Source: Cucumis sativus | Taxonomy: Eukaryota > Streptophyta > Magnoliopsida > Cucurbitales > Cucurbitaceae | Direction of reading: 5' to 3' | Assembly (NCBI RefSeq): GCF_000004075.3 | Contig: NC_026660.2 | Location: 6,820,001-6,884,000, forward strand | Length of the DNA: 64,000 bases | Part shown: piece by piece, positions 49,541-62,300 of the stretch | Position numbering within the stretch: position 1 is the first letter of the stretch | How the letters are laid out: every line of letters begins with the position of its first letter | Program-made: the position numbers and the translations under genes | The notes under the pieces: generated by a model | Databases searched by the model: none | What the model saw: the letters and a program-made list of their open reading frames with translations, nothing else | What the model was told of the DNA's origin: nothing

Positions 49541-50447
49541 TCAATTAACAATAGATATGAGATTTTTCATTAAATAAATGAAAAGTGACCGATGCTCAAA
49601 AAAATACAGAAAAATGAGCAACAAATTGAGATAAAGAAATGAAAAGAGGGAGAAAATAATACCTCAAGAGAAGAACACCAAGACCAAACCAAATGAAAAG
49701 TAAAAATAGCAAACCTAAACAAAACACTAGGTCAGTGAAATAAAAACATCCCAGTTTCAACAAACCTGAAGAACTGCCAAAAATCTCAAAAGAGAACACC
49801 AAGAGAAGCTTTAAGACAAGCTGAATCTAATCTCATATGATAAGAAGGATAAGAAGAAAATCCGTTGATTTCTTTCAAGTCATGATTTGAAAAGCATCTG
49901 TGGAAGATTTGCCATAGTGCCAATGTAGGACAAGACAGAATTTGATAAACAAAAGGACCATCGAAGGAAGAAGGCACCGATGAAGAATCATCTTCTGCAG
50001 AATTTTATCCAAATTACGACCTATATAGGTTGTACAACTTAGTTATAAAGAATTTCAACCAAATTAAGACAAGTCAATCACATGCTTCTAGTAGAAAGGT
50101 TAACAAACACGGGATATTCCTGTTCATTAAGAGAAAACAAAGATATTCACGTACCTTCTGCCTTGGTACATTAAAGTATAATACGAGTAACAGTTGGGAG
50201 AACAATCATTGCAGAGGAATGGTGGAAAACTGATCGATTAGTGAAATAATTAAGAGAAGTTCTGACCACAGATCATTGTGAAAGATCGACACTCGTGTAC
50301 AAGGAGTCATCAGGTACCAAATAACAATCTTGCATAAGACACAAATTTCAGTCATTGATCACATAATTTGACAACTGAACTCAGTCTCTTACAAATAATA
50401 CATGCCTTAAACGGCCAAAACCCTAAAATATCTGAACTACGTAGAAA
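49541..50447. other. 3' flank of STA1
   Basis: AT-rich; the right end should be the STA1 3' untranslated region. No other gene supported. Confidence 0.5.
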
Positions 50448-53400
50448 CTAATTTTTGCTACTCTCAACAGCGCCCTCCTCCTTGCCTAATGCAACAACTA
50501 CTTTTTTCAAGATTGACTCAGTTGGCTGATGGGAGTTCTCCACAGCCTTTGAAATTGTTTGCCATTTCTCACCATGTTTGGGTTCAGCAGCAATACATCT
50601 CTTCAGTACGTCCTTCTGATTCTCATCACCACCATGCTGAAGTTCGAATTTGTAATATAAAGCCCAAAAATCACCAACATCTGGAGCAAGAGTTACTGCC
50701 CTGTTCAGCCAATTTCTAGCTTTGTCAACCTTCCTGTCGTACCAAAACAACTTTGCCACAGCAGCAATAACATGAGGATCATGATCACATTTTTTTATTG
50801 CATCCATGCTCTTGGTTTTACGTTGTGGACGTGGTACCATCTCTATTGAAGCTGCCCACAAAATGCCACTATTTGGACACTCTTGCAGTGCCTTGGCCAT
50901 CAAAATATCAGCTTCCTTCTTATGGCCATGCCTCAATTCAGCTCGCACTGCAGAAAGCCAAAGTTCGGGGTTTTGAGGATTCTTCTTTCTGGCCATGGTC
51001 AAAACTGCTCGAGCCTTGCTCAACCCATTCATTTTCTCTTCTAGGTGAGCAAGAGAAAGCCATAGGGGTATGCAGCTGGGACAGTGCTTCAAACCAGACT
51101 CATAAGCTTCCTTAGCCTTCTCCAAGTGCTTAAGACGTTCCTCTAACTGCCCAAGCATTAACCATAGTTTAAAGAAAGATGGAAAACGTTTAAGCCCTTC
51201 AATCAGTAACTTGCTCTCTTCCTCAGCGTTGCCTAGTTCTCTCTCAACAATAGCAGATTTCATCCAAACTCGTTCTGTACCTCCTCTTTCCCGAGCTTTA
51301 GCTAGAAGCATTCTAGCTCTTTCAGGTTCATGATTCTCAAATTCAAGCTTGAATGCTGCAAGCCAAATCTCCTCAGAATTGGGTATGGCTGCATAGGCTT
51401 CTTGAAGAATTGACCTAGCAGCTGGGACATCCCCAGCAAGCCACTTCTCTTTGGCACCCATAAGCCACAACACCTCAGCCTGTGGCCGATAAGTGACAGC
51501 CTTACGAAGTAATGCATCGAGAGATTCCCTGGAACCATGGCTCTTTTCAAGCTGTGCTGCTTTAAGCCATATACTTTTCTTAGTCAAGAAGACAGTAAGA
51601 GCATGTGCATAAATTGCTCTTGCTGTTTCAATCGAGCCCCTCTTCTTACACTCTTCAGCATCAGCAACCCAGGTTCTCTTCCTATCTTCTTCCTCAACCC
51701 CAACCCCTATAGTATTATGAATGATGGCTTGGCAAGTAGCAACAGACCCTGCACGTTCTGCAGCCTCAGCCTCCTTCATCCAAGCTTCCCTATCAATCAC
51801 CACACCCACTCTCTGTAAAGCTCTTATACCCTTCTCTATAATTTTTCCTACCATGGCAGTATTCCCATTGGCTTCTTCCAACTTGGCGGCTGTTATCCAT
51901 ATAGCCGGCTCCTTCGGCAGCTTCTCCCTTGCGCTATTAAGAACCTTCTTTGCACGATCATAAGTTTCCAGTCTTGCCAATGCAAGCCACAATTCAACAT
52001 GTAAAGGACAACATTCAACAGCCCTATGAAGCAAAAGTCTGGCATCCTCTTCATTTGCCAACTCCACAACTGCCTTCCACAACCTAACAGAATCTGGAAT
52101 ATGTTCCAGACCTTTCCTAAGAACCCGACTCTTGTTTGCAGTATCATGCTCCAGTTTTGCAGCCTGCAACCATAATTTCACTGAATTTGGTATTGACTTT
52201 GCTCCCTTGGCGATCACTGCCTTTGCCTCATCTGGGCTAGCCAGCCTACAAGCTTCCAACCACACATCTTCATTCTTGGGACACTCTTCACATCCTTTTT
52301 GAATCAATTGCCTCGCTGCTTGAATCTTCCCTGCCACTTCCTCTAACCTAGCAGCTGCAATCCAACCAGGGGGATGCTTTGGATTTGTTTGAGTAACACT
52401 CTTTAGCAATAATCTGGCCTTTTTGATATCAGAAATCTCTGCATCACTGGTTATCTTCATACTCTTCAAATCAGTGAGATAACCTTTTGGGTCTACAACA
52501 GTTAATCCTGATACAGAATCAGATAACCTATCCAACTTCAACGACAAAACTGTACCTCTACCTTCACCGACGGCAGTCAAATCTGTAACTGGTGTTTGTG
52601 CCCATGGCGTCTCCGTCCCGCCAGCTGCTCTACTCTTTGGATCCAACGCTGTCACATGTTCTTGTTCTTGCCTGGCCTTCTCAAGTAAGGTATCAGGAAC
52701 AGGTACAAAGCTTTCAAACCTCTTCTTCTTATTCCTCAATGAATAATCCCCAATTTCCGGAATGCTTTCCCACTCTTGCGCCGACAGAGTATACAATTTA
52801 CGCTTTAGGTCTGCAAATTGCTCGGTGATTTTCGGATTCGAGGCTCTGTACTTCTCGATCTCCTCCTTCAATCTAGCCTCCCTCCTATCCTTTCTTCTCG
52901 AATCCATCCGCTTATCAATCGCCTCCCATACAGCATCAGCCTCCTTATCGTCCTCGTCGTATTCAGCCGATGCGAACAACCCAACATCGTTGCCTTCAAA
53001 TTCATCAAACTTCTGATTCTCATCATATCCTTTGTCCTCACCTTCATCTTCTTCCTCTTCCTCCCCACCTTTCCCACGGCCTCTACCAGGTGGAGCGGCG
53101 GCAGCACCGCCAATAGTCGTGGCCGACCTATCAGGAAGGTCTGGAGCAGCCCGAGCAGGACCAATATCAGAACGAGTAGTGAACCCAGTGGCACCACGTC
53201 CCAACCCAGCAACATAATTGGGAGGTGGCTTAGAGTTCAAGAAATCCAATCTGGGTTTGGGGATAGTCGGAGCTTGCATACCTCCAAATAAGGGAACGTG
53301 AAGGGTTAGGGTTGAATTGGGTAGGATTCGGAGATGGGAAAGAAGTGTGGAATCATTGAAATGGGATAATTGAAAGCTTTGGGATAAGAACAAACGCTGA

Positions 53401-53519
53401 AACGAGATGGGTATGTGGGAAACATCTTCGATGGCTCGCTTTAGGTTGAGGATGGAAGTTGTGGAAGGGTTTAGATTGAGAAATAGGGTTTTCTGGTTTG
53501 GGATCGAAAGGAACACCAT
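50448..53519 (-). CDS. STA1: STA1 / PRP6-like pre-mRNA splicing factor, intronless
   Basis: Nuclear U5 snRNP-associated factor that bridges U5 and U4/U6 in the tri-snRNP; in Arabidopsis STABILIZED1 is needed for cold and heat tolerance. A single exon of 1023 aa, against 1029 in Arabidopsis. Residues 1-80 form the plant-specific ubiquitin-like part (opening MVFLSIPN); from about 80 comes the PRP1 N-terminal domain ([40 protein letters not shown]), an acidic stretch near 150-165 ([12 protein letters not shown]), then [18 protein letters not shown]. From about 360 to the end run HAT/TPR-type helical repeats with the recurring W-x-x-A-A-x-L-E pattern. The opening peptide matches Arabidopsis, so the first ATG is used; MQAPT is a possible inner start. 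The neighbouring genes have 8 to 26 exons, so the lack of introns is notable, though it is my recollection that STA1 is intronless in Arabidopsis too. Confidence 0.96.
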   Translation of the reverse strand: MVFLSIPNQKTLFLNLNPSTTSILNLKRAIEDVSHIPISFQRLFLSQSFQLSHFNDSTLLSHLRILPNSTLTLHVPLFGGMQAPTIPKPRLDFLNSKPPPNYVAGLGRGATGFTTRSDIGPARAAPDLPDRSATTIGGAAAAPPGRGRGKGGEEEEEDEGEDKGYDENQKFDEFEGNDVGLFASAEYDEDDKEADAVWEAIDKRMDSRRKDRREARLKEEIEKYRASNPKITEQFADLKRKLYTLSAQEWESIPEIGDYSLRNKKKRFESFVPVPDTLLEKARQEQEHVTALDPKSRAAGGTETPWAQTPVTDLTAVGEGRGTVLSLKLDRLSDSVSGLTVVDPKGYLTDLKSMKITSDAEISDIKKARLLLKSVTQTNPKHPPGWIAAARLEEVAGKIQAARQLIQKGCEECPKNEDVWLEACRLASPDEAKAVIAKGAKSIPNSVKLWLQAAKLEHDTANKSRVLRKGLEHIPDSVRLWKAVVELANEEDARLLLHRAVECCPLHVELWLALARLETYDRAKKVLNSAREKLPKEPAIWITAAKLEEANGNTAMVGKIIEKGIRALQRVGVVIDREAWMKEAEAAERAGSVATCQAIIHNTIGVGVEEEDRKRTWVADAEECKKRGSIETARAIYAHALTVFLTKKSIWLKAAQLEKSHGSRESLDALLRKAVTYRPQAEVLWLMGAKEKWLAGDVPAARSILQEAYAAIPNSEEIWLAAFKLEFENHEPERARMLLAKARERGGTERVWMKSAIVERELGNAEEESKLLIEGLKRFPSFFKLWLMLGQLEERLKHLEKAKEAYESGLKHCPSCIPLWLSLAHLEEKMNGLSKARAVLTMARKKNPQNPELWLSAVRAELRHGHKKEADILMAKALQECPNSGILWAASIEMVPRPQRKTKSMDAIKKCDHDPHVIAAVAKLFWYDRKVDKARNWLNRAVTLAPDVGDFWALYYKFELQHGGDENQKDVLKRCIAAEPKHGEKWQTISKAVENSHQPTESILKKVVVALGKEEGAVESSKN

Positions 53520-54079
53520 GAGTGATCGGAGAGATTAAGCTTACCACGAATCGCTTGAGGAAGACGGTTTCCCTTATTTTATTTTTGAGGAGAGTTCCCT
53601 CATTTAAAGAAAATTGAAATTAAATCGAAATGTTTTTTAACTCTCTCTATATTTATTTTTATATTTTACAAAGGACTAAAATTGAATTAAGATCGAAAGA
53701 CTTTTAATTTAAATAACAAAACTAAATATAAAACCAAATCGAACTAAGTTATTTTTTCAAAAAAAATATATACAAAAACCAAAGTTGAAGCTGGAACCGT
53801 TTTCACGTCTAATTAATACCAATTCATTTCTATCAAATAGTGTCTATTCATCGATATATATAGACGTTCTATCGATCTCTATTGTAGAATCTAAAATATT
53901 GTCATATTTTTTTTATTTTTTTATACCTATATTTGAAAATGTCCTTTTACCTCTGTGAATATATATATAAATTGTACAAAACAGCTATAGTCGAATAATA
54001 ATCTAAAATTAGAATAAGTTGGATAATGAGTTTGAAATTTTATTTGAATCTGATGTAATTCAAGTAAAAGTATTTTTTT
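53520..54079. other. STA1 upstream region
   Basis: The leader and promoter of STA1 on the minus strand should lie in the first 200 bases. AT-rich beyond that; no heat-shock element could be called with confidence. Confidence 0.5.
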
Positions 54080-55310
54080 CTCAAATGAATTCTCCGTCTA
54101 TTCTCAGCTAGAGAATGACTATTTATTGATGAATTGTATGTGATAGTTACGATCAATTTTGGTAGTTTGGAATATAACTAATAGTTTCAACTAACAACAG
54201 AATATAACAGACTAACTATTTAACTGTCTTGACAACAAACTAACTATCTTATTACATCATTCCACCCCTAGCATCAAAGTTGTCCTGAGTTTGTCATGAA
54301 AGTTGAAATCCATCCAGTATAGTGGAGTATGACCAAACCAACATCCTACATTTTGGACAAAAATATTGTGATCGAAGGGATAAAATCGAGACAAAAAATC
54401 AAATATGGCCACTAAAAGATGAATCTCTCTATCGGTCATAAGCCCGAAAAAGACATTTCCTTCAATCTCATTTAAAGCCGTCTTCAAAGAATCAATTTCA
54501 AAAGAATAAACTCTTGAAGAAAATCCTTCTAGAATCACATTTTCTTGATTTTTCACTTCAAGTTCTTTGATGATTTGAAGATTCATTTCCACCTCAACCA
54601 ATGTGTCCTTGATCTTTTGCTCGGTGTTTGATATTTCATTTTCATCTTCTTTGTTGGATTCTTCTTCACTTGTGACCACTTCCAAGTTAACATTTTCAAA
54701 TTCTTGTTCTTCAATTTTATCTTCATGATTTTCTATTTGAAAAATTTTCAATCGTGATTTATTTGTCTTCTCTTATGTATATGAAACCAATCTGTTATTG
54801 GGCTCTTGCAAACAAATTGATGGTTGATCTACGTGTTGAGTATTTTTCTCTAATGAAGGATGATTTATTGAAAAATTAGTTTGATTGGATCGTTGAATCA
54901 TTTTTTGATATTGTCTATTTCTTATTATGTCCCAATCTGTTTTAGAAACATTATCAAAGTCGCTAGAATCATTTTTTCAATTTGGGTGATAATAGGTTCT
55001 TTGAGAAAATCGAACATAGCCAAAATTTGAATGTTGAAATTCTTCTTCCAAATCACTTGAATCAAAATTCCACCATTGTTTATGGAAGTACAATTGACTT
55101 TTTTGTTTATACCAACTGCTGGTCCTTTATTTCAAATGAATGAATTATCTACCCTATTCTCAGCTTGAGAATGACTATTGATGAATTATATGTGGTAATT
55201 ACAATCAGTTTTGGTAGTTTGGAGTATAGAAATTAGTTTTAAAACAGCATATTAGCTTCAACTAACAACGGATTATAACAAACTAACTATCTTAATCTTT
55301 ATGAATTACC
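54080..55310 (-). mobile_element. Decayed LTR retrotransposon remnant
   Basis: Two similar direct repeats, about 54085-54258 and 55130-55300, flank a short internal part. The shared words are TTTTGGTAGTTTGGA and CTTCAACTAACAAC or its variant. The internal part contains a 164-codon frame (54257-54751, minus strand), acidic at its start, which is probably element-derived. The layout is that of a small, strongly reduced LTR element, broken and without a recognisable reverse transcriptase. The two repeats differ at many positions by eye, so the insertion is old. Family uncertain; Ty3/gypsy-like texture. Confidence 0.55.
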
Positions 55311-56377
55311 AACTTATATACAATGGAGGGTCATATTTGTTAATTTTTTTTATTTTTTCTTTAATTTAAATATTGTTTAAAAATATTCATCGTACTTTAT
55401 AAAACAGGATCATTTTGACACTTTTATTTCCATTCCTCGCCGTACATAGTATCATTCCTCTACGACTACATCGCATATATAATAATATCATATCCAACCT
55501 TCACTATTTAAAACAGGACTGCCCTAAATGTCATATGTTGTAAATAGCAAATATTTATAACATCAACTTTTGAGATTGTTTTGGATCTTAATTTGACCAA
55601 TAGTGTTGGCAATGCACAAAATATAAGAGCTGGAGATCTTAGGTAATTTTGCTTCATCAAAATTATAGGACAGTGAATTATAGTATTAGTCTCAATTAAA
55701 AAAATCACTATTAGTTAAGCTCCAACCTTGAACAAAAAAATTAAAAACATTATAAACATTTCATATCAAACCATCATTTAGATTAAAAAAAAATTGTATA
55801 CAAAAAAGGTTTTAAAAAATTGTTAGACTAACCTTGAGAATAATAATATCATGACTTGTTTGAATGTTTTCCCCAAATTGAACCTAAACTTTTTCCGATT
55901 AGAAACATTCTCAATCAAACTTACGATAAGTTATCGATTAGTTTGGGGACAGTGCTTTTACCTTTCTCTGGAGAATAATAATGTAAATATTTGTTAAAAT
56001 ATATTTGTCAATTTGATAAAACTAGAGTTAAATTATAAAACTAAATTACTGAATTAAGAACGTAATTTAAGAAAACGAGATATCCAAAATGCAATAACTA
56101 TTACTTTCAAAAAGAAATACAAAAGCTCAAAGGAAGACCCCATATATATATTTTGATTCAATAACTATTACAAGCCACTTCATGCCATGACACAAGATAA
56201 GGGCAAGGATTCTAGTGAGGAAAAAATAATAAAAGAGTTATTATTCTATTTAGTTGATTCAAAATTTATTGCCTATCATCAGACAAATAATAACGATGAC
56301 AATAATAAATGAAAACAATAGGCTTACGTATCTTTGGATATGACAAGAAACAACACACCCAAATGTATCCAAGTAGT
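55311..56377. other. 3' flank of the mtEF-G gene
   Basis: AT-rich. The right end should hold the 3' untranslated region of mtEF-G (minus strand). No other gene seen. Confidence 0.5.
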
Positions 56378-59300
56378 CTACTCAGCTGGCTTGCTGCCTT
56401 TGTAGTTGCTTACTAATTGCATTTGGACATCATTAGAAACTGGTGAATGCTCTTTGTACTCCATGGTGAACTCTCCTTTGCCCTGAAAATTGTTTCAATA
56501 TCAACAATACTAACACCAATATGTTTACGGAAATGAATGATGTTCAATTTGGGAGATCTAGGTCCTCGGAATCAGCTATTTACAATGTTTTCTGTTTTCT
56601 TTAAAAGTACAAATTAGTCAGTTCAAATTTTCTTGTTGCAAATAGGAGGAATCTTTTATCTACCCTATAAACGAACCTGACTGCTTTTGTATATCTTTGG
56701 ATATATTTTTGTTCCCCCCCCAAAAAATAATAATAATAATAAAAATGTACACCAAATAAATAGGTGTAGTTATATATGAAAAACCTGAGTCATCGAGCGG
56801 AGAGATGTCGAGTACCCAAACATGTTATTTAACGGAACCTGCAATGTAAAAATGATTGTTAGTGCATCAATTTTGGAGAGAATGGACTAATAAAGGTCTT
56901 CGCTTGCAACACAGAATTGTTTGGAGAAATCGAGGTGTATACAAAGGTGGTTAACAGAATTACAGGAAATGGTGCATATGAAAAGCAAATTTAGAAAAAA
57001 GGATCCAAAGTACACTAAGAATCGGGTGTTTATATCTTCGATGAGATTGTCATAAAACCATCCACACAAACAAAAAGAAAAATTGCTTACATGTGCCGTA
57101 ATTATAGAGTCGTCTCCATCCTGGTCATTTCCAACAATAATACCTTTTCGCCTGCCATAGAAAAGTGGGACAAATACTTCAGAAAAGTAGAAAAAATGGT
57201 AAAAAAACCTGGACTTCTTGGGTTGAAACAATAAACCACTCACTTGTTGATGTCACCACCAACAGTGCCTTGAAATTCTGTAGGTACTTTTACTTCTACC
57301 AGCATAACAGGCTCCAATATCACCGGCCTAGCAGCTGTATAACACTGGCATAAAAAAACGATGAAAAACATTTTGAGGTCTTGTTTCCTCCCATGGTAGT
57401 GGGCTCAGGTAATAAAATAACTGACGAATAAATAACTATAATAACTTAAGGACAAAAAGTTTCCAGATCAGGAAAGTATCCTTGAATAAAAACATGGGAT
57501 AAAGAAACGTACCTTTCTAAATGCATATATAGCAGCCAACTTAAATGCAAGTTCGCTGGAATCAACAGCGTGAGAAGCACCATCAGTCAAGGTAACACGA
57601 ACGTTCTCAACAGGATGCCCAATCAAGGAACCACTGAGCAAAGTATTAACAAAAACAAATATAAGATGTTGCAAGCAAGTACAATATAATCTATTCAATC
57701 AGATGTATAATATAATGTCATATTTCTCCAATATTTTAAAAAAAGAAAATGCTTACGAGTTGGCAGCTTCCCTAAAACCCTTCTCGATTGCTGGGATAAA
57801 ATTTGACGGTATAGCTTGTCCTACAATTATGTTCTCAAACTCAAATTTAGCTGTTGATCCAGGAGGAAGTGGTTCAATATATCTGCCATTACAGATAAAT
57901 AAAAGTGATGTTGAAACTACCACGTCACTACACCCAAATAATACATAAGGATAGACAATGTAACTGCCATTGCAAATTGTAAAACAATAACATAAGTTAA
58001 CCGAAATTTAACAATAAATGAAACTTTCCATTGATGGCACGTGATGTGTCAAAATGAAAGACAAAAATGTGTGTCAAATCCGAGGAAAAATCAATACAAA
58101 ACTGGTAAAAGTGACGTAGCCTAGAATCAAACTATAGAAACTTTATTAAGAACGAGATGTAAAATAAAAGAGGGAGAGCACCTATCCTACCTAGGTTAAT
58201 TCTCCCTACATCACATCAATTATATCTATCCTTCATCCTCAATTTTTTAAAAAATTATAATAATGATATTGATAATAAGGTAGCTTCTTTCTGGGATAGG
58301 AAAAAAAACCCAGAAGAAATATTCTTGAACCACAACCAAGAAAAAATGATCCAAAATTCCACATAAAAACCCCTCTAAGGGCTAGATCAACCTTCAGACA
58401 TGACTGCTTGGTGAAAATTAGAAAATGAATGCATTTAGTTGCAATTACATGTCAGGAGATATTCTGTTCCTCCTTTACATATGTGACAACATAGAACACT
58501 CAATTTGAGACACACTGGTAACAGATTGGAACATCCCATGGCTCGTGAGAAGGGGCAAAACACGCAAAACTCTTTCCTTCCACGCCAATCATACTGATTC
58601 TTGTTAAAAACTGCATCATCCATCCCCTACCCACCTTCATCCTCTTTGTCTCCTATTTCACAAACAACTACACTTCGAGTTCTAACTGCTTCGAATCTGG
58701 TAAAACCGTCTCCAGGTTGAACGCACAAAATTCTCCTTCAATTGCTGGCCTTTCCTATACATTTTGCCATCTTTTTCCAAGTTGTTTTAAATACGAGTTT
58801 CCTATAAACCATAAGTGGGCATTCTCACTCTTTCATTTTATTGGCTTCTTTACACTTGGATTCACTGCAATTGTTTGGGTGTTTCTAGCATTAAGGCGAG
58901 TTCTTAATTTCCTTGACTTCTCTTCACATAATTTTCCATTTGACAAACTAAATTTTCCAAAGCAAGGGTGTAATGTCTTTCAACTCATTGATTTCCTCCA
59001 TCAAGTTTCCAATTAACAACAAACAGTCATAGTTTGGAATGTCAAATTGTCAATTTGATTCAAAAGGACTACATTCTTTGGCTGCAAACCATATTTGAAA
59101 TAGGAGTTTGAGTCTAGGAGTTTTCATGTTATGCAATATAATTCTGTTCTTGGCAATTTTCTTGAAATTCTTCTCTAAAGATGCACATTGTTCAATCATG
59201 GGCATCACAAGGCTCTTCTTGCAATCCGAGCAGCAAGAGTTCCCAGTCTTCCACCAACTGCGACCATCATTAGTCCAGAAAACCGTTCTGATATCAAATT

Positions 59301-62300
59301 GACCCTATTTATAGATGGCGCACTCCCTAAAACATCAGATTTTGGAAGTATAGCTGCTGCGAGGCTCAACCTCTTTCGCTGAAATTTCCAGATCTTTGAA
59401 TAAGGATGCTTTTGTTGCTGATTGTTGGTGCACCGTCAACCACTCCTGGAATTTGGGCCTCATAAGGGATGTGTCGGACAGTGAATTTGGCAATGTGGCT
59501 GCCATTTTCGAAATTCTTCACTCTTGGGCTCTGAATGGTGAGTGTGACAGTCTTAACTGGAAGCTCAATGCTTCTAGAATTTTCACTACAAAGTCTACCT
59601 TCCTTGACCGAACTCCCACTATCTTCCCCCTGGTGCGCACCATTCAGAAGGTTAAAGTCTTCTTATGGTACCCTGCTTATAGAAGCCTTAATACTCACGT
59701 TAAGCTCCAATGAAAGCTTCATTATGCCTCTCTTAACCCATTTATGTGCTGCCTTTACCTTAAAAATGAGGAGACTCTTGACCACTTATTTTTCCATGGT
59801 GACTTCGCAATGAAAGGTCGGTCTCTCTTGTTCACAATTTTCAAACTGGACTTCTATCTTCCTAGTAAGACAGATAGTTGGATGCTTGATGGGCTCGATA
59901 GTAAAGCTTTTTGTCCGAAGGGGAACATCCTGTGGAGATGCGCTACTCGATCTCTTTTGTGGAGCATTTGGAATGAGAGAAATAGTAGATTTTTTTTTTA
60001 TGATAAAATATGATTCTTTTTGGACTGTGGTTCAATGCTTAGCTTCTTGGTGGAGCAAGTACACCAAATACTTTTGTAATTATAGCCTTTCTATGGCTTT
60101 TAACAATTGGAAGTCCCTTATTTGCTAGTTTTTCTCAGAGAGGGTCGCCTCGTCCCTTGCCCTTAGGCTGTCCTTTTGTCCTCCAGAATATATTTGTTTC
60201 TTATCCAAAAAAAATATATTTGTTTCTTATCCAAAAAAAAATATGGAGCACTCCTATTTGTAGGGATAGATTGACTAGTTTTTACCAACTCTCCCTACAT
60301 CAATGGGGATGTACAATTCATAAGTGGAGCAAAGATGTGTAGATCTCACTCACACATTTCAACAGTTTCAGAATTAATTTATTAAATGGGAGAGAAGATT
60401 GATCAACTAACCAAGATATGATTTGGCTTTAAATCTAAAGGTAAACAAAGCTTTGGCAATCATCCAAACCAACCAAATTAGCTCTTTTCAATTGTTATAA
60501 TCAATTGTTTTTTCATTCTCGACTATAACTTGCATCAGTAGTTTCAGTGATCTTCCAGAAATAAATTTCTTTGAACTGTTTTTCAAACTATTCTGATGCC
60601 AGTCTTTTTTTTTTTTCAATACAAAATACTTGGATATTTGAATGAATGGATCTAGAGGTGTTCAAATGACACGACAACCCGAACAACCCCAACCACCCAA
60701 CCCAATTTATAAGGGTCGGGTTGGATTAGTTTAAAATTTGGGTTGGTTAAATTTTACTTTTTGAGTTGGGTTGGGTCTCGAGTTACATTTTTCAAAAAAT
60801 CGGATGAACCCAACTATGTAATTGGCAGCAAGTGTAAGATCTTTAAAGTTATGCAATGAAGGAACACAAGTGGCACTTACCCACATACTCGTCCATACTG
60901 CCCTTGGCCTCCTGTCTGTTTTTTATGTAAATAATCAAATTCAGCACGTTGAGTGACAGTCTCTCTGAAGTTGACACGTGGCTTTCCAACAGTTGCATCA
61001 ACCTATAGAGCATATCCAGCCAAAAATTTCCCATTTATAGATTTAATTCCAAATACAGACAACAAATCTTCTTTTCTTTTCAATTAACTAAAACCAAGAA
61101 ACCTTGAAGAATAAATAAGACAAAGAAGTAAACCTTGTACTCTCTCCTGATGCGTTCAACATAAATATCCAAATGTAACTCACCCATCCCTGAAATTATT
61201 GTCTGCTCACAGAAATAGTTAAAGAAAAAGCATTAAGATACACATGAATAATTATTGAAATTCTAGAACTGAGAAACTTATGGTACCTGCCCGCTCTCTG
61301 GATCTAATCCAACACGGAAAGTAGGGTCCTCTTTTTGAAACCGATTCAAAGCCTTTGAGAACTATTCAAAATATACAAAATAAAGGTTCAATTTACAGTA
61401 CTACCAATAGTATGATCCCAGTAACACTCAAAGAGGAATCATTTCAAGTCTCACCTGTCCTCCAGAATCTTTTGAAACTGGTTGTACCGCCAATGACATC
61501 ACCGGCTCCGGGACGTTCATAGAAGTCATGGTGTATTTAATTGACCCATCCGTAAATGTATCTCCTGATAATCCAACGGTTCAGAATATCATAAAAGGTC
61601 CGAATAGGAAACAATTCAACATCTCTTGTCCCCATCCTCACATGGTTAAACTCAATACCCCCTCAAATTTCTCTAAAAGACATCCTGTGTAATATATCAA
61701 TAGATTACAGGATCATTGATTCTTGAATTATCAAAATTTAGAAGTGTTTCAAGATGACTCCATCCTCAATGCAAGATTACTCTGGTCATGATACAAACTG
61801 AATTGCCATAAATTACCAATTGGTGTAAGTATGAATATGAGACACACCTGATGCACAATCTACCCCAAAAACTGCAACTATTTGCCCTGCATGTCCCTCT
61901 TGAATATCCTGCAAGCAAAGTATATCTTTAGAGAGAGAGAGGAACTGGTGGATAGGATTATGAAAAAAGCTTTAAATACAATAAAACGACAAAACACATA
62001 TATATATTTTTTTTAATCTGAGTGTCCGGACCGGCTTATGCGCATCTCAACTAATCTCACGCCTGACCCAACAGAGTGTCAAGGAAACTCGTAGAAAATT
62101 AATTCCTAGATAGGTAGTCACCATGGACTGAACCCATTACCTTTTAGTTAGTTATTGAAACTATGTCCCTTTTTACCACCATGTCAATCCATGATGGTTA
62201 CATATTATTATTTATTATTAAAAGAACTTATGCACAGATAAGAAGGATCATCCCCTTCATACCAGAATAAAAACTAGAGGTCAACTACTACAGGAAAAGG

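Noticed and set aside
52818-53291. 157-codon plus-strand open frame opposite STA1
   Set aside because: It is the antisense shadow of the well-conserved STA1 N-terminal coding region; its Ser-rich composition follows from the opposite codons.
54257-54751. 164-codon minus-strand frame as a host gene
   Set aside because: It lies between paired direct repeats with no introns or host homologue, so it is treated as part of the fossil LTR element.
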